Below are positions 55,047-64,000 of a stretch of 64,000 nt of DNA, piece after piece. Every line of letters begins with the position of its first letter. Position 1 is the first letter of the stretch. The position numbers were made by a program, and so were the translations under genes. The DNA is from Cladophialophora immunda (taxonomy: Eukaryota; Ascomycota; Eurotiomycetes; Chaetothyriales; Herpotrichiellaceae). The DNA lies in assembly GCF_000835495.1 (NCBI RefSeq), contig NW_015622547.1, positions 3,162,001-3,226,000 of the forward strand, given 5' to 3'. The notes below the pieces were generated by a model. That model did not search any database, was not told the DNA's origin, and worked only from the letters and a program-made list of their open reading frames with translations.

Positions 55047-56774
55047 ATGTCGCAGCCAGAAGTGCGTCCCTCGGGGACCAAAGAAGCCGTGAGCGTTGAG
55101 GCACCACCGGCGACAGTCTCCCAAGATGGCGATCCGAGATCGCAGAGGACAATCCCACAGAAGGTGTACGATTGCCTTATATACGTGCCGCCGAGGTGTC
55201 GCTATGACCCCGAGAAGCCATTCCAGTTCTCTATGGCGTTGAACGTGCTCTTTGGTAGGAGAGAATCCTAACCTCGGACAAAAGAACATGAATTGACAAC
55301 CTGTGCCTCCTAAGCTTTCGCCGGTTGCTTCACCGTGGCAAACCTCTACTACACTCATCCGATCCTCAATCTCCTCGCGGACGACTTCCACGTTACCGAC
55401 GAACAATCTTCCTACATACCCACTTTGGCACAGGCTGGATATGCCGCCGGACTGCTGTTCTTGTGCCCATTGGGAGACCTGGTCAAGAGGAGGCCTTTTG
55501 TGCTTTGGCTAGTTTGGTTTACTGCAACGTTATGGTACGCCGAGGAAGCCTCTTTTGGAGTGCTGCACGTTTATACTGATGTGCATTACAGGATAGGCCT
55601 CTGCGTGACTAAATCCTTTGCTGCTTTCGGGGTCATCACCTTTATTACAAGTGTGACGACTGTGACACCGCAGCTGATGCTACCACTGGTCGGCGACATG
55701 GCTCCTCCTCATCGGCGGTCAACGTCTCTCTCCATTGTTGTATCAGGAATGCTTCTGGGCATGCTGATCGCTCGTCTCTTGTCCGGGGTCGTTGCTAAAT
55801 TCATCGGCTGGCGCTATATATACTGGATCTCATTCGGGTTGCAATACTTCATCCTGGTCTTGTTGTATCTCTTCATGCCAGATTATCCTTCAACGAACCC
55901 GGGCGAAAATATCTGGAAGAAGTACCCAATGTTGTTGTGGGATATTGTGAAACTCGTGGTCAAGTATCCTGTATTAGTCCAAGCATGTCTTGTTGGGATG
56001 TTCACCGCGACAACCTTCACCAGTTTCTGGACAACCCTCACTTTCCTCCTGGCCGGTTCCCCGTACCATTACAGTTCCCTGGTCATCGGTCTTTTTGCCT
56101 TGATCGGAATCGGCAGCATGACTTGGGGTCCCATCTTCGCCAGGACAGTCATGGAGAAACATCAACCCCTGTTTTCAGTTATCATTGGCGAAGTTATCTG
56201 TCTGATGGGCGTGGTTGTGGGGACATATACCGGCAAATTTACGGTCGCTGGTCCCGTCATTCAGGCCGTTGGGATCGATATCGGTCTGCAGACCAGCCAG
56301 ATCGCCAACCGGACCGCCATCTATAAAGTCGCGCCCAAAGCGAGGAACCGGGTCAATACAGCTTATATGGTCAGCGTTTTCGTGGGGCAGCTGATCGGTA
56401 CCGCTGTTGGGAATTCGCTCTATGCGGATGGCGGTTGGATTTCCTCAGGGTCGGCAAGCGTCGGCTTTGTTTCTGCAGCGTTGGTCGTGTGCTTCTTGCG
56501 CGGTCCGCATGAGCAAGGATGGATAGGATGGCGAGGTGGATATGATATGCGCAAAGGAGTGCCGGAGAAACCCCCAAGCAACCCCAATGACACGGAGGCC
56601 GTCCAGGTCCAGGAATCGCCTCAGCCTTTCAGCGAGGGGAACGCAAAAGTCGGTCAAGCAGAGAAGGAAATCGAAGTGCAGGTCCACCATGAGAATCGCG
56701 GAAACGACCACAGTTCGCGTTCCTCGCAACGTACCCTCAGTGAGGAGATCCAGCCTTACAGGGAGAAAAATTAG
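55047..56774 (+). CDS. Major facilitator superfamily transporter
   Basis: Three exons (55047–55254, 55315–55534, 55592–56774) encode 536 residues. The second intron (57 nt, GTACGC…TTACAG) is a multiple of three and stop-free, but removing it restores the normal TATLWIGLCVT in transmembrane region 3. About twelve hydrophobic segments are visible. The motif-A-like loop GDLVKRRPF is between TM2 and TM3, LPLVGDMAPPHRRSTSLSIV is the central signature, and ANRTAIYKVAPKARNRVNTAY is in the second half. A roughly 90-residue hydrophilic C-terminal tail is cytosolic. The closest general type is the drug/metabolite H+ antiporter-like fungal MFS group. The substrate is unknown and no cluster partners are nearby. 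Confidence 0.88.
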
Positions 56775-57576
56775 GGTGGCCAGGGCGCAGATCCTTGGGC
56801 GGCATGGCGTTGAGCCTGTGCATCGCAAAGTGACTTTGCCTACAGAATGGTAGAGACACAAAAGGGCCATGGGGAATCGCATCTTGAGAAGCCATGCGCT
56901 TGGCCCCTAGGTCCTGCCAGTGGTCAAAGGTTCAAGCTGCGCTTCAACAGACTGACTTTGGACAATCGCTCATTCGAATGGCAAGTTGCGACTGGAAGAG
57001 GCCGTTGTTATTCTCAGCACACAACGTGTTGCCTCATGCCGGTTGTATACTTACAGCGGCATTCGTGTGGACCGGCAATTTATCAGAAAGCAGTCGTGCT
57101 TTGATCCCCTTTGACCGCAGACATGCAGCAACCATCCATGGCCGGTCCTGGTAAGTCGGTGGAATTTTCCAAACACCAATGGCACTATCACCCTGATGTG
57201 AAGACAATAGGCCGGTTCCACGGAACTCCATGTCGGAGCCGAAGTCAGCACGAGTCTGGACTACCTCTATCATGTTTTCAGGGATATATAGCGGCTTTAT
57301 TCTCGAACACCAGGAAAAGGTGCAGGCCGGCAGCATCATCACTGCAAGTAGGAGTCCCGCTCCAAGAGGTTTGTGAGCGGCCCATGAAATTCTAGAAATG
57401 AGAGGATGGATACCCCTTTTCTTCCTCCCTGATGTTGTTCCCGGTCCCGTGCACATTCCGACCAAGGCTCGCGATGGAATTTGTCCCAAGCGTCCACCAA
57501 AACGCCTTCATTATGGTCTTGACCTTCCATTTCGCGCGTCCATTGAAGCGCATCCGTCTGCTCGCTGTTGCCGATC
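56775..57576. other. Intergenic, GH16 gene upstream region
   Basis: About 800 bases with no recognised gene; contains the promoter of the wall glucanase-type gene. Confidence 0.4.
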
Positions 57577-60500
57577 ATGGCTGTCCATTCCTTTACCCCC
57601 CGAAATCGGGCTTGTTATAGATTTCTTGTGTGTTGCGTGTATTTCCACTATGCTTTTGCCCTTACTAGCTCGGTCTATCAGTTGGATTCGGAGTATTCGG
57701 GGACCAATTTCTTTCAAGGATGGGATTTCTACACGGTGAGGAGCTTGACTGTACGCGGTGTCTCCGACGAATCTGACGGCGAACAGGGTGGCGACCCAAC
57801 GGGAGGATTTGTAACGTGGGTGATATCGAAAGACGCAATCGAGGGTGATGCCTAAGAGTGCAACAGATATTACAGCCAGGGCTCTGCTCAACTCATGGGC
57901 ATGATCAACGCCAGCGACAGCTCGCCGATTTACATTGGCTCTGACTACAACACGGTGATCGGATCCACGCAGGCCGCAGGCAGACCCAGCGTCCGAATTT
58001 CCACCCAGAGATCATGGACCCATGGATTGTTTATCGGGGATTTCAACCACGCCCCAGGAGGAGTTTGTGGGAGTTGGCCAGCATGTACGGGGTTTGGAGG
58101 GAAGGGAAGAGATCGTGCGCTGATCAATCACAGTCTGGACACTCGGGCCCAACTGGCCTTACAATGGCGAAATCGATATCATGGAGGGAGCAAACCTGGT
58201 CAATTACAACGCTGCGACGTTACATACGTGTGTTGGCAACTTGTGCCTGTGAAGGGACATCGCTGATGGATGACAGAAACCCGAACTGCACGATTGCTGG
58301 GGACAGCAGAACCATGACGGGTCAACTGTCGAACAACAATTGCGCATACTACGTGAGCGGCGCGGCCATTCTCTGGTGGAAGATACTGACTTCACTATAG
58401 CCTGGCTACAACGTCGGCTGCGGGATACGCGACACTCGATCGTCCAGCTACGGGACAGGCTTCAACGCAATTGGAGGCGGTGTCTATGCGATGCAATGGA
58501 CATCTGACTACATCAGCGTCTGGTTTTTCCCGAGGGGCTCAATCCCCAGCGACATCACCAACAATACTCCCAATCCTTCGTCTTGGGGGCTGCCGGCCGC
58601 CAATATGCAAGGCTCTTGTGTCTTCGACCAGCATTTCCAAGCCCACAAGATCATCTTGAACAATGCATTCTGCGGAGAATATGCGGGAGCAACGAGTGTG
58701 TGGAACTCGACGACCAACTCGTGCGCCACAAACACCGGGTATTCCACTTGCAATGCATATGTGGCGGCTCAGCCTGCCGCTTTCCAACAGTCGTATGTAT
58801 TGCAGAGCCTCCATTGACCCTACCTCTGGCACTGACCCGTCAATAGCTATTGGAGCATCAATTCGATCCGGGTGTATCAACTGGTGGACCCTAATGCCAA
58901 TGCAAGCGCCACTGGCACTGGATATATTGCAAGCAATCAGCCCACTCCATCAAGCACATCAACGACCTCATCCTCGACTCCAGTACCTACCACGAGTCTG
59001 TGCCCGACGTACAACTTCACCGTCGTTCAATCTGGCGTTTTCAAGTACGAAGTTGAGTGTGGAGTCAACATCGGCGGGTCTGATATTGGAAGACCGTATC
59101 CCAGCTATCCGGTCAACTCGTTTGAAGACTGTGTGGCTGGATGTAGCTACTGGAATACCTTCAACAGCACCAACATCTGCGGCGGCGTGACATACCAGGT
59201 CAGCACCAAAGCATGCTACTGGAAACGAAACGTCGGGAGCACTCCTGCGGATCCCAACTTCAACAGCGCCCGGCTCATCTACTATGCCTATCCACAGGTG
59301 ACCGACGATCCTCGAAAACAGACATCCACCAGCAGCAGCACGTCGTATGTTGCGACCTCGGTCACGCCTCAGTACTACGTCGCTCCGGGAGCCACTACGT
59401 CGACATCGTTCTCCCTGATCTCGGAGACGCCGACGTCGAGCTTCACGGACGGTGTTCCCCTGGGTGGCACGACGACCGACGACGGTTCTTCCACTACGTC
59501 TGCTGTTTCGACGACGGTGGCAACTACAGGAGGCAGCTCTCTCAGCACGGCGACGGCGACGGCGACGACCGGCGTATCTTCGTCGGCTACTTCTTCAAGC
59601 TCTAGGTCCTCGACCGGGTCTCCCGGGAGTACAACCTCAGCCTCGTCGACTGTTTCATCGACCTCGAGCCTGTCGACCGCGCCGACCACGAATCCGCCCC
59701 TTTCCTCTTCGTCTTCTGCGGCAGCATCATCATCATCGACAAGAACGACCGCAGCGACCTCAACCAGCGGGCAGCTGTCCCTTCCGAGCTCAACCCTGTC
59801 AGACTCATCGTCCGTATCGCCGAGTCAATCCACGATCGTCAGCACTTCAACTCCAATTGCAACCTCAGCCTTGTTCTCGTCGTCGACGGTTATCCATTCA
59901 TCCTCTGCTGCGACCTCATCTCCAGCGTCCAGCGCACCTACTGTCACGACGCAGGCTCAGTCGCGGACTCCCTCTTCGACGACCACCACGACCGTGTTCA
60001 ACCCCAGTCCAGCATCTACGAACGCCAGTCCTGTTAGCACGAGCACGAGCACGAGCACGAGCAGCCCAACTGTCTCTTCCTCTGTGCAAACCTCGCCTCC
60101 TCCGCCTCCATCGTCTGTTTCTTCATCAATCTCGCCGCCCCCACCGTCAACGGCCTCTTCGGGGCCTCCCACATCATCACCAATGACCAGCCCGTCGACG
60201 ACAACCAGCAGCTTCGTCGTGTCGGAACCCACATCATCTTCCCCGCCATCCTCGCCTCCCTCGACGTCCAACTCTCCCTCTACGGTCTTCTCTTCCACAC
60301 CGACTTCCCAGACCGTGATCACCAGCAGCACTTCTTCCTCCCTCAGCTTCCTACCCTTTTCCACCACTGCTCCAGTCTCGACGCCAGGGTCAACGACCAC
60401 CACTCCGAACACTCTGCCTGGCCCAACCCAGGTGTCCTCCTTTACATTTGCAGGCTGCCTGGGACCGCGGCCGGACACTGCGTTTGCCAATAGCTTCACC

Positions 60501-62010
60501 CTGGTGGAAGACTCTCCGCTCATGTCCATTGAGAGATGTGTCGCGGACTGCTCTTTGGACATATACGCTGGCCTCTATGATACGTGAGTTTTTTTGTATC
60601 CCCCTTGTTCGCCCCAGCGAATGGCGCAGCGATGTCTCACCGCTTCCAGCTCGTTTGGATTCCTTTGCCCCTGGATTGCAGAATGCTAACACCCCTTCTC
60701 TGTTTTCCAGACAATGCTACTGTTCCTCATACGCGCTCCCTCTCGACACCTCGTCTTCCGACGACTTTGTCCAATATCCTGATTCGGCGTGCAATACCAC
60801 GTGTCCCGGCAACCCTGCGCAGAGGTGCGGTGGCATTGCTCTTCTTCCTCCTCCTCCTCCTCCCCCCCGGCGCGCTAGGAGACAACTCGCCGATGCGAAC
60901 GGCGACATTATCCTCCTGACGATGTACAACAACACGGGCGTTGACGCGGGCACCTCGTCTTCGACTTCTTTGTCGGTGGGGACGACATCAGCAGCGACAA
61001 CGGTGGTCTCGTCGGTGACAGCCTCTAGCAGCGAAAGCACGAGCACGAGTGTGAGCGTGAGCGTGAGCGCGAACATTTCCGCAACAACGCCACCGTCCTC
61101 GACAACAGCCACCACAACCTCGCCCCTCTCGTTCTCAGTCTCTGATTCGGGGATTCTCATCTCAACGACCCCGTCCTCCTCGCAGACTCCAACACCAACA
61201 CTGTCCCCGACCACAATCTCCACGACCTACACCACCATCTGCGCCGCCCACCCGATCTCCTGCCCCACGCGCACGGAGACGTGTCTCGCGACCACCATCA
61301 CGGTCCTGCACTGCGGGTGCACGGACGTGCCGCCGCCCGCGGTGCCCATGACCACGACGGTGGTTGCCGCGTGCGCCACGCCGGTACCCACCTCTCCCGC
61401 AATGATGGGAGGAGAGGAAGATACCGAGAGCGGCGGCGGCACAGAGGAGGGAATGACGACCCTCACCGTGCCGTGTGCGCAGTCCATCTCGGCCCTCGAG
61501 GCCGCTGTCTCTGCGTGGTCTTCTTCCGCATACGCATACGCGTATGCAGAGGCAACGGCGACGGCCACAGCGACGGCCAACGGTAACGCGCACGGCTACA
61601 TCCCGTACAGCTTCCCCATCTCGTTCCCCATGGCCACTACAACAACTCCGGCCGCCGACACGGTGACCAAAAGCCTCGTCCTCGCGACCGCCAAGTTCAA
61701 CTTCTCGGTCCCCCTGCGCAACGCGACGAGCTCCCCCAGCTCCAGCTCCACCAATACTAGCGGTTTTACAGGCATTTCGAACGGGATCACAGGTGGTGGT
61801 GACGTTAAGAACGTCACTGTTTTGCCCGTCCCCGTCCCCGTCCCGGTTTCTGGGCCTGCGATGGCGTCGATGTCGACGTCGACGGCGCCGGCACCGGTGG
61901 GAGGTGCGGCGGCGATGGGCGCGGGAGTAAGGTCGGCTGTATCTTCGTTGTCGGGATTGATGGTGGGTTGTATCACGGGGGTGGCTCTTTGGAGTTGGGC
62001 ATTGGGCTAA
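57577..62010 (+). CDS. Modular GH16 – PAN – mucin – WSC – GPI cell-wall protein
   Basis: Eight exons (57577–57735, 57787–57815, 57867–58084, 58134–58227, 58277–58352, 58401–58792, 58847–60583, 60711–62010) encode 1,334 residues. All phases close. A signal peptide ends near residue 28. The GH16 domain (about 30–335) has the intact catalytic motif NGEIDIMEG with Glu148, Asp150 and Glu153, preceded by [21 protein letters not shown]/apple-like cysteine domain follows (about 375–460). Next are about 390 residues of Ser/Thr-rich mucin, a WSC domain (about 854–943, CLGPRPD…QCYCSSY…RCGG), a second Ser/Thr region, and a hydrophobic C-terminus typical of GPI attachment. GH16 enzymes of this kind act on beta-1,3(4)-glucans; the protein is probably wall-bound. 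The first intron (51 nt) is frame-neutral. Confidence 0.88.
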
Positions 62011-63229
62011 GGAATGGGTTAAGGAATGGATGGGCGGCGGTGTCGGTGTCGGTATGGGTGTTGGTTGTCATGCACATCGCCGTCGTTGTTCTTGCAATGC
62101 GCTACGTCTGTGGCTGGTTTGAGCTGAGCTGAGTTGAGTTGAGTTGAGCTGAATCAAGCTGATGGGCGGTAGGTGTTGGTTAGTTGCGGGTGATGTTCTG
62201 ACTCTTACGCAATCTTGAATCCCGAGTTCAATCTGCATTTCACGCGCAGGCAGGCCAGATTGGGATCCTCTGTATCTCTGATTACTCGTACGGGCATTCT
62301 GGACCGGGCACTTCTTCTCTCCGCAACATGTCCATTCCCCGAAGAAACCGCTGTGTCGAAGCTAACCATGCAGGGAGTAACGAGAATGAGAAGGAGAAGG
62401 AGAATGTCGGCTGTACTCGTAGGTATAGATACCCAAGATACCCAGTGACTACCTAGGTACGGACGACAAGGTACCGCCACATTACCGTGCGTCTGGCAAA
62501 CATCGAGTCTGATTATACAGCAGCCTACCTAGGTACCTAGCACACCCGGGTATGTATCCTAAACCCAAGATGGGCCAAAAGCACGCGAGATCACCAAAAG
62601 ACATGCTCACCATGATTGCCGTAACCGTCCGTCTCGCATGGTCTTTTCTTTGGGAGGGACATTCACACGCACCGCTATCCTTCACTAGTCGTTAATCGTG
62701 TCACATATCTCATAAGGCAGAGCTGTGAATCCTCTCCGCTGGGGGTTCCAGGTCCGAGAGGTTGATTTCCTGTCCTTCCGCCTCGTCAAGTCCTTCGGCA
62801 ATGTCATTCAATTCCTGACACCAGCCCAAAGCAACCAGTACAGTCCGGTCCAGTTCCATCCAATCCAATCCATTTCAATCCGGCACAGTCCATTCCACTC
62901 CTGTGCCAACCAATTCGGTACACCTTGACCTCATACAGGCCGAAAAGACGTGTCCAATCCCCAGCCCCCATCCATAGGATCGTTTGCCGCCAAAATCAGG
63001 AACCGTGAGAGGCCAACCTTTCACCTGCAACCCTCCTTCTCAGCTGATCAAGCAATAGGAGACGAAGCATCTCCACGACCATCCCAAGAATCCATCATTG
63101 AACTCCCTCTCCTTCCCCATCAAGAGAGCCGCCAGTCCCCGAGGTTATCACCTGCCAAATTCGATGTACATCCACTCCGTGAACACGCGCCTGTGGGCAC
63201 ATGCAACCTTGCCTCTCTCGATCCAAGGC
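62011..63229. other. Intergenic with simple repeats
   Basis: Contains a TGAGTTGAGT/GAGCTGA run at about 62121–62160, CCTAGGTACC palindromes at about 62450 and 62525–62540, and CCAATCCAATCC-type pentamer repeats at about 62860–62890. No gene recognised. Confidence 0.5.
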
Positions 63230-64000
63230 TCAGCGGCTGCTGAATTTCCTGCTATGTTGCCCGCCACAGCAGTCGAACTCGACGAAACATTCTCCGACCA
63301 TATCGTCTCTCTCATGTGGTCTCGCACGGCAAAAGACTCGAATGTCTCTTGTCGAATCCGGAAGATCATGACGGCGAGGTTCAAATTTCTTCTCCCATTC
63401 CCCAAATTTGAGCTCGAGTTGTCTTGGCCCCGAGGTTTTTGAGCCAAAGATGGTTTTCCAAGCCTTGATCAGAAAGCTGCATATGGCCTTGTGTGTAGAT
63501 GGAGGCTGGAGCGTGAAAGGGTATACGGACCCACCAGCGTGTCTTACACAATCAATTGTCAAAGCGGAGGCACCTTCAAATTGAGAGTTGTCGCTGCATC
63601 CCGTGGGAAGGCAGACATCATCCAACGGAATGGTCGGATCATCGTACGCGGAACCAAGGACTTCTTGTGTCACTCGACCTTGCCGTATCAGCCGGGCTCG
63701 CCAGCGAAACCATTGGAGACCGGGATCGATGTAGATCTGGATCTTGTCGAGACTGAATCTGCGGAGCTCGTCCAAAATACCCTGGTAGTCTTGGATTTGG
63801 AGTTGGGGTGAGGCTCTGGTGAGATCAAATGTAAACGTCCTCAGGCCGGGGCATGACTGTCGGATGGACTGAATTTCCTCCACCGACAGAGATTCTCTGA
63901 GGATACCAATAGGGAGGTCTGTGTCTTCGTGAAGCTGGAGGTCCTGGAGGGTGGCTCCGTGTCGATCCAGGATTGTGGACAAAGGCACTTTCCCCCTCCA
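63230..64000 (-). CDS. LRR/F-box-like protein, C-terminal part (cut by window edge)
   Basis: A minus-strand frame is open from the window edge to a stop at 63230; the 5' part lies outside. It has leucine-rich segments (LQDLQLHEDTDLP, CPGLRTFTFDLTR, LDELRRFSLDKIQIYID) like the C-terminal half of fungal F-box/LRR proteins. A region ending in LKFGEWEKK and many charged residues follows. A splice site may lie between about 63450 and 63600, where the translation (SVYPFTLQPPSTH) looks less natural, but no phase-consistent intron was found. The function would be substrate recognition in an SCF ubiquitin ligase, if an F-box exists upstream. Confidence 0.55.
   Translation of the reverse strand, partial: WRGKVPLSTILDRHGATLQDLQLHEDTDLPIGILRESLSVEEIQSIRQSCPGLRTFTFDLTRASPQLQIQDYQGILDELRRFSLDKIQIYIDPGLQWFRWRARLIRQGRVTQEVLGSAYDDPTIPLDDVCLPTGCSDNSQFEGASALTIDCVRHAGGSVYPFTLQPPSTHKAICSFLIKAWKTIFGSKTSGPRQLELKFGEWEKKFEPRRHDLPDSTRDIRVFCRARPHERDDMVGECFVEFDCCGGQHSRKFSSR

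Noticed and set aside
60448..62010. Continuous frame through 60584–60710 that would avoid an intron
   Set aside because: The upstream part is out of frame with the WSC domain. Splicing 60584–60710 joins LYDT to QCYCSS and completes the eight-cysteine WSC pattern.
1..64000. CRISPR arrays, bacterial operons, integrated virus
   Set aside because: No regularly spaced repeats, phage or viral genes; intron-rich fungal gene structure throughout.

Overview
The window is nuclear DNA of a filamentous ascomycete (Pezizomycotina). Genes are separated by 0.3–4 kb and many carry introns of about 47–130 nt with GT..AG ends and CTRAY branch points. The families also fit: Mad1, Atg11, Nhp6, homoserine dehydrogenase, Zn2Cys6 and 'tachykinin-type' transcription-factor proteins, BTB proteins, and GPI-anchored WSC and GH16 wall proteins. 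The class cannot be fixed from the sequence alone. Splice models below were built by hand, each checked for phase and reading frame.

Layout. 1.5–12 kb: two fungal transcription-factor-domain genes, a secreted Asp f 4-like protein and a hAT transposase scrap. 12.5–19.5 kb: mad1, a BTB/zinc-finger gene, and a five-exon GPI-anchored secreted protein with a DUF4215-type cysteine module. 20.6–32.9 kb: a six-gene amino/imino-acid catabolic neighbourhood. It holds a D-amino-acid oxidase, an amino-acid permease, a Zn2Cys6 regulator, a peroxisomal sarcosine/amadoriase-type FAD oxidase, an aspartate aminotransferase, and a divergently transcribed dihydrodipicolinate-synthase-family aldolase. 33.6–34.8 kb: a frameshifted second copy of the BTB gene. 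36.5–47.5 kb: membrane proteins, homoserine dehydrogenase, a membrane-anchored DUF3445 haem protein and atg11. 50–56.8 kb: nhp6, a nine-exon conserved protein of unknown function and an MFS transporter. 57.6–62 kb: a 1,334-residue GH16–PAN–mucin–WSC–GPI wall protein. 63.2 kb to the edge: the end of an LRR/F-box-like gene.

Most interesting system. The 20.9–32.9 kb genes look like a dedicated imino-acid utilisation unit, with hydroxyproline as the best guess. An aminotransferase able to deaminate 4-hydroxyglutamate and a 4-hydroxy-2-oxoglutarate aldolase-like enzyme share one promoter. Uptake, oxidation and regulation genes lie beside them. A nine-base motif, CGGAATC(C/G)G, recurs upstream of the regulator, the FAD oxidase and the aminotransferase/aldolase pair, with a near match upstream of the D-amino-acid oxidase. 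The aminotransferase carries an apparent one-base frameshift in a T6 run; this is either an assembly error or a recent loss of function.

No rRNA, tRNA, CRISPR array or intact transposon was recognised by eye.
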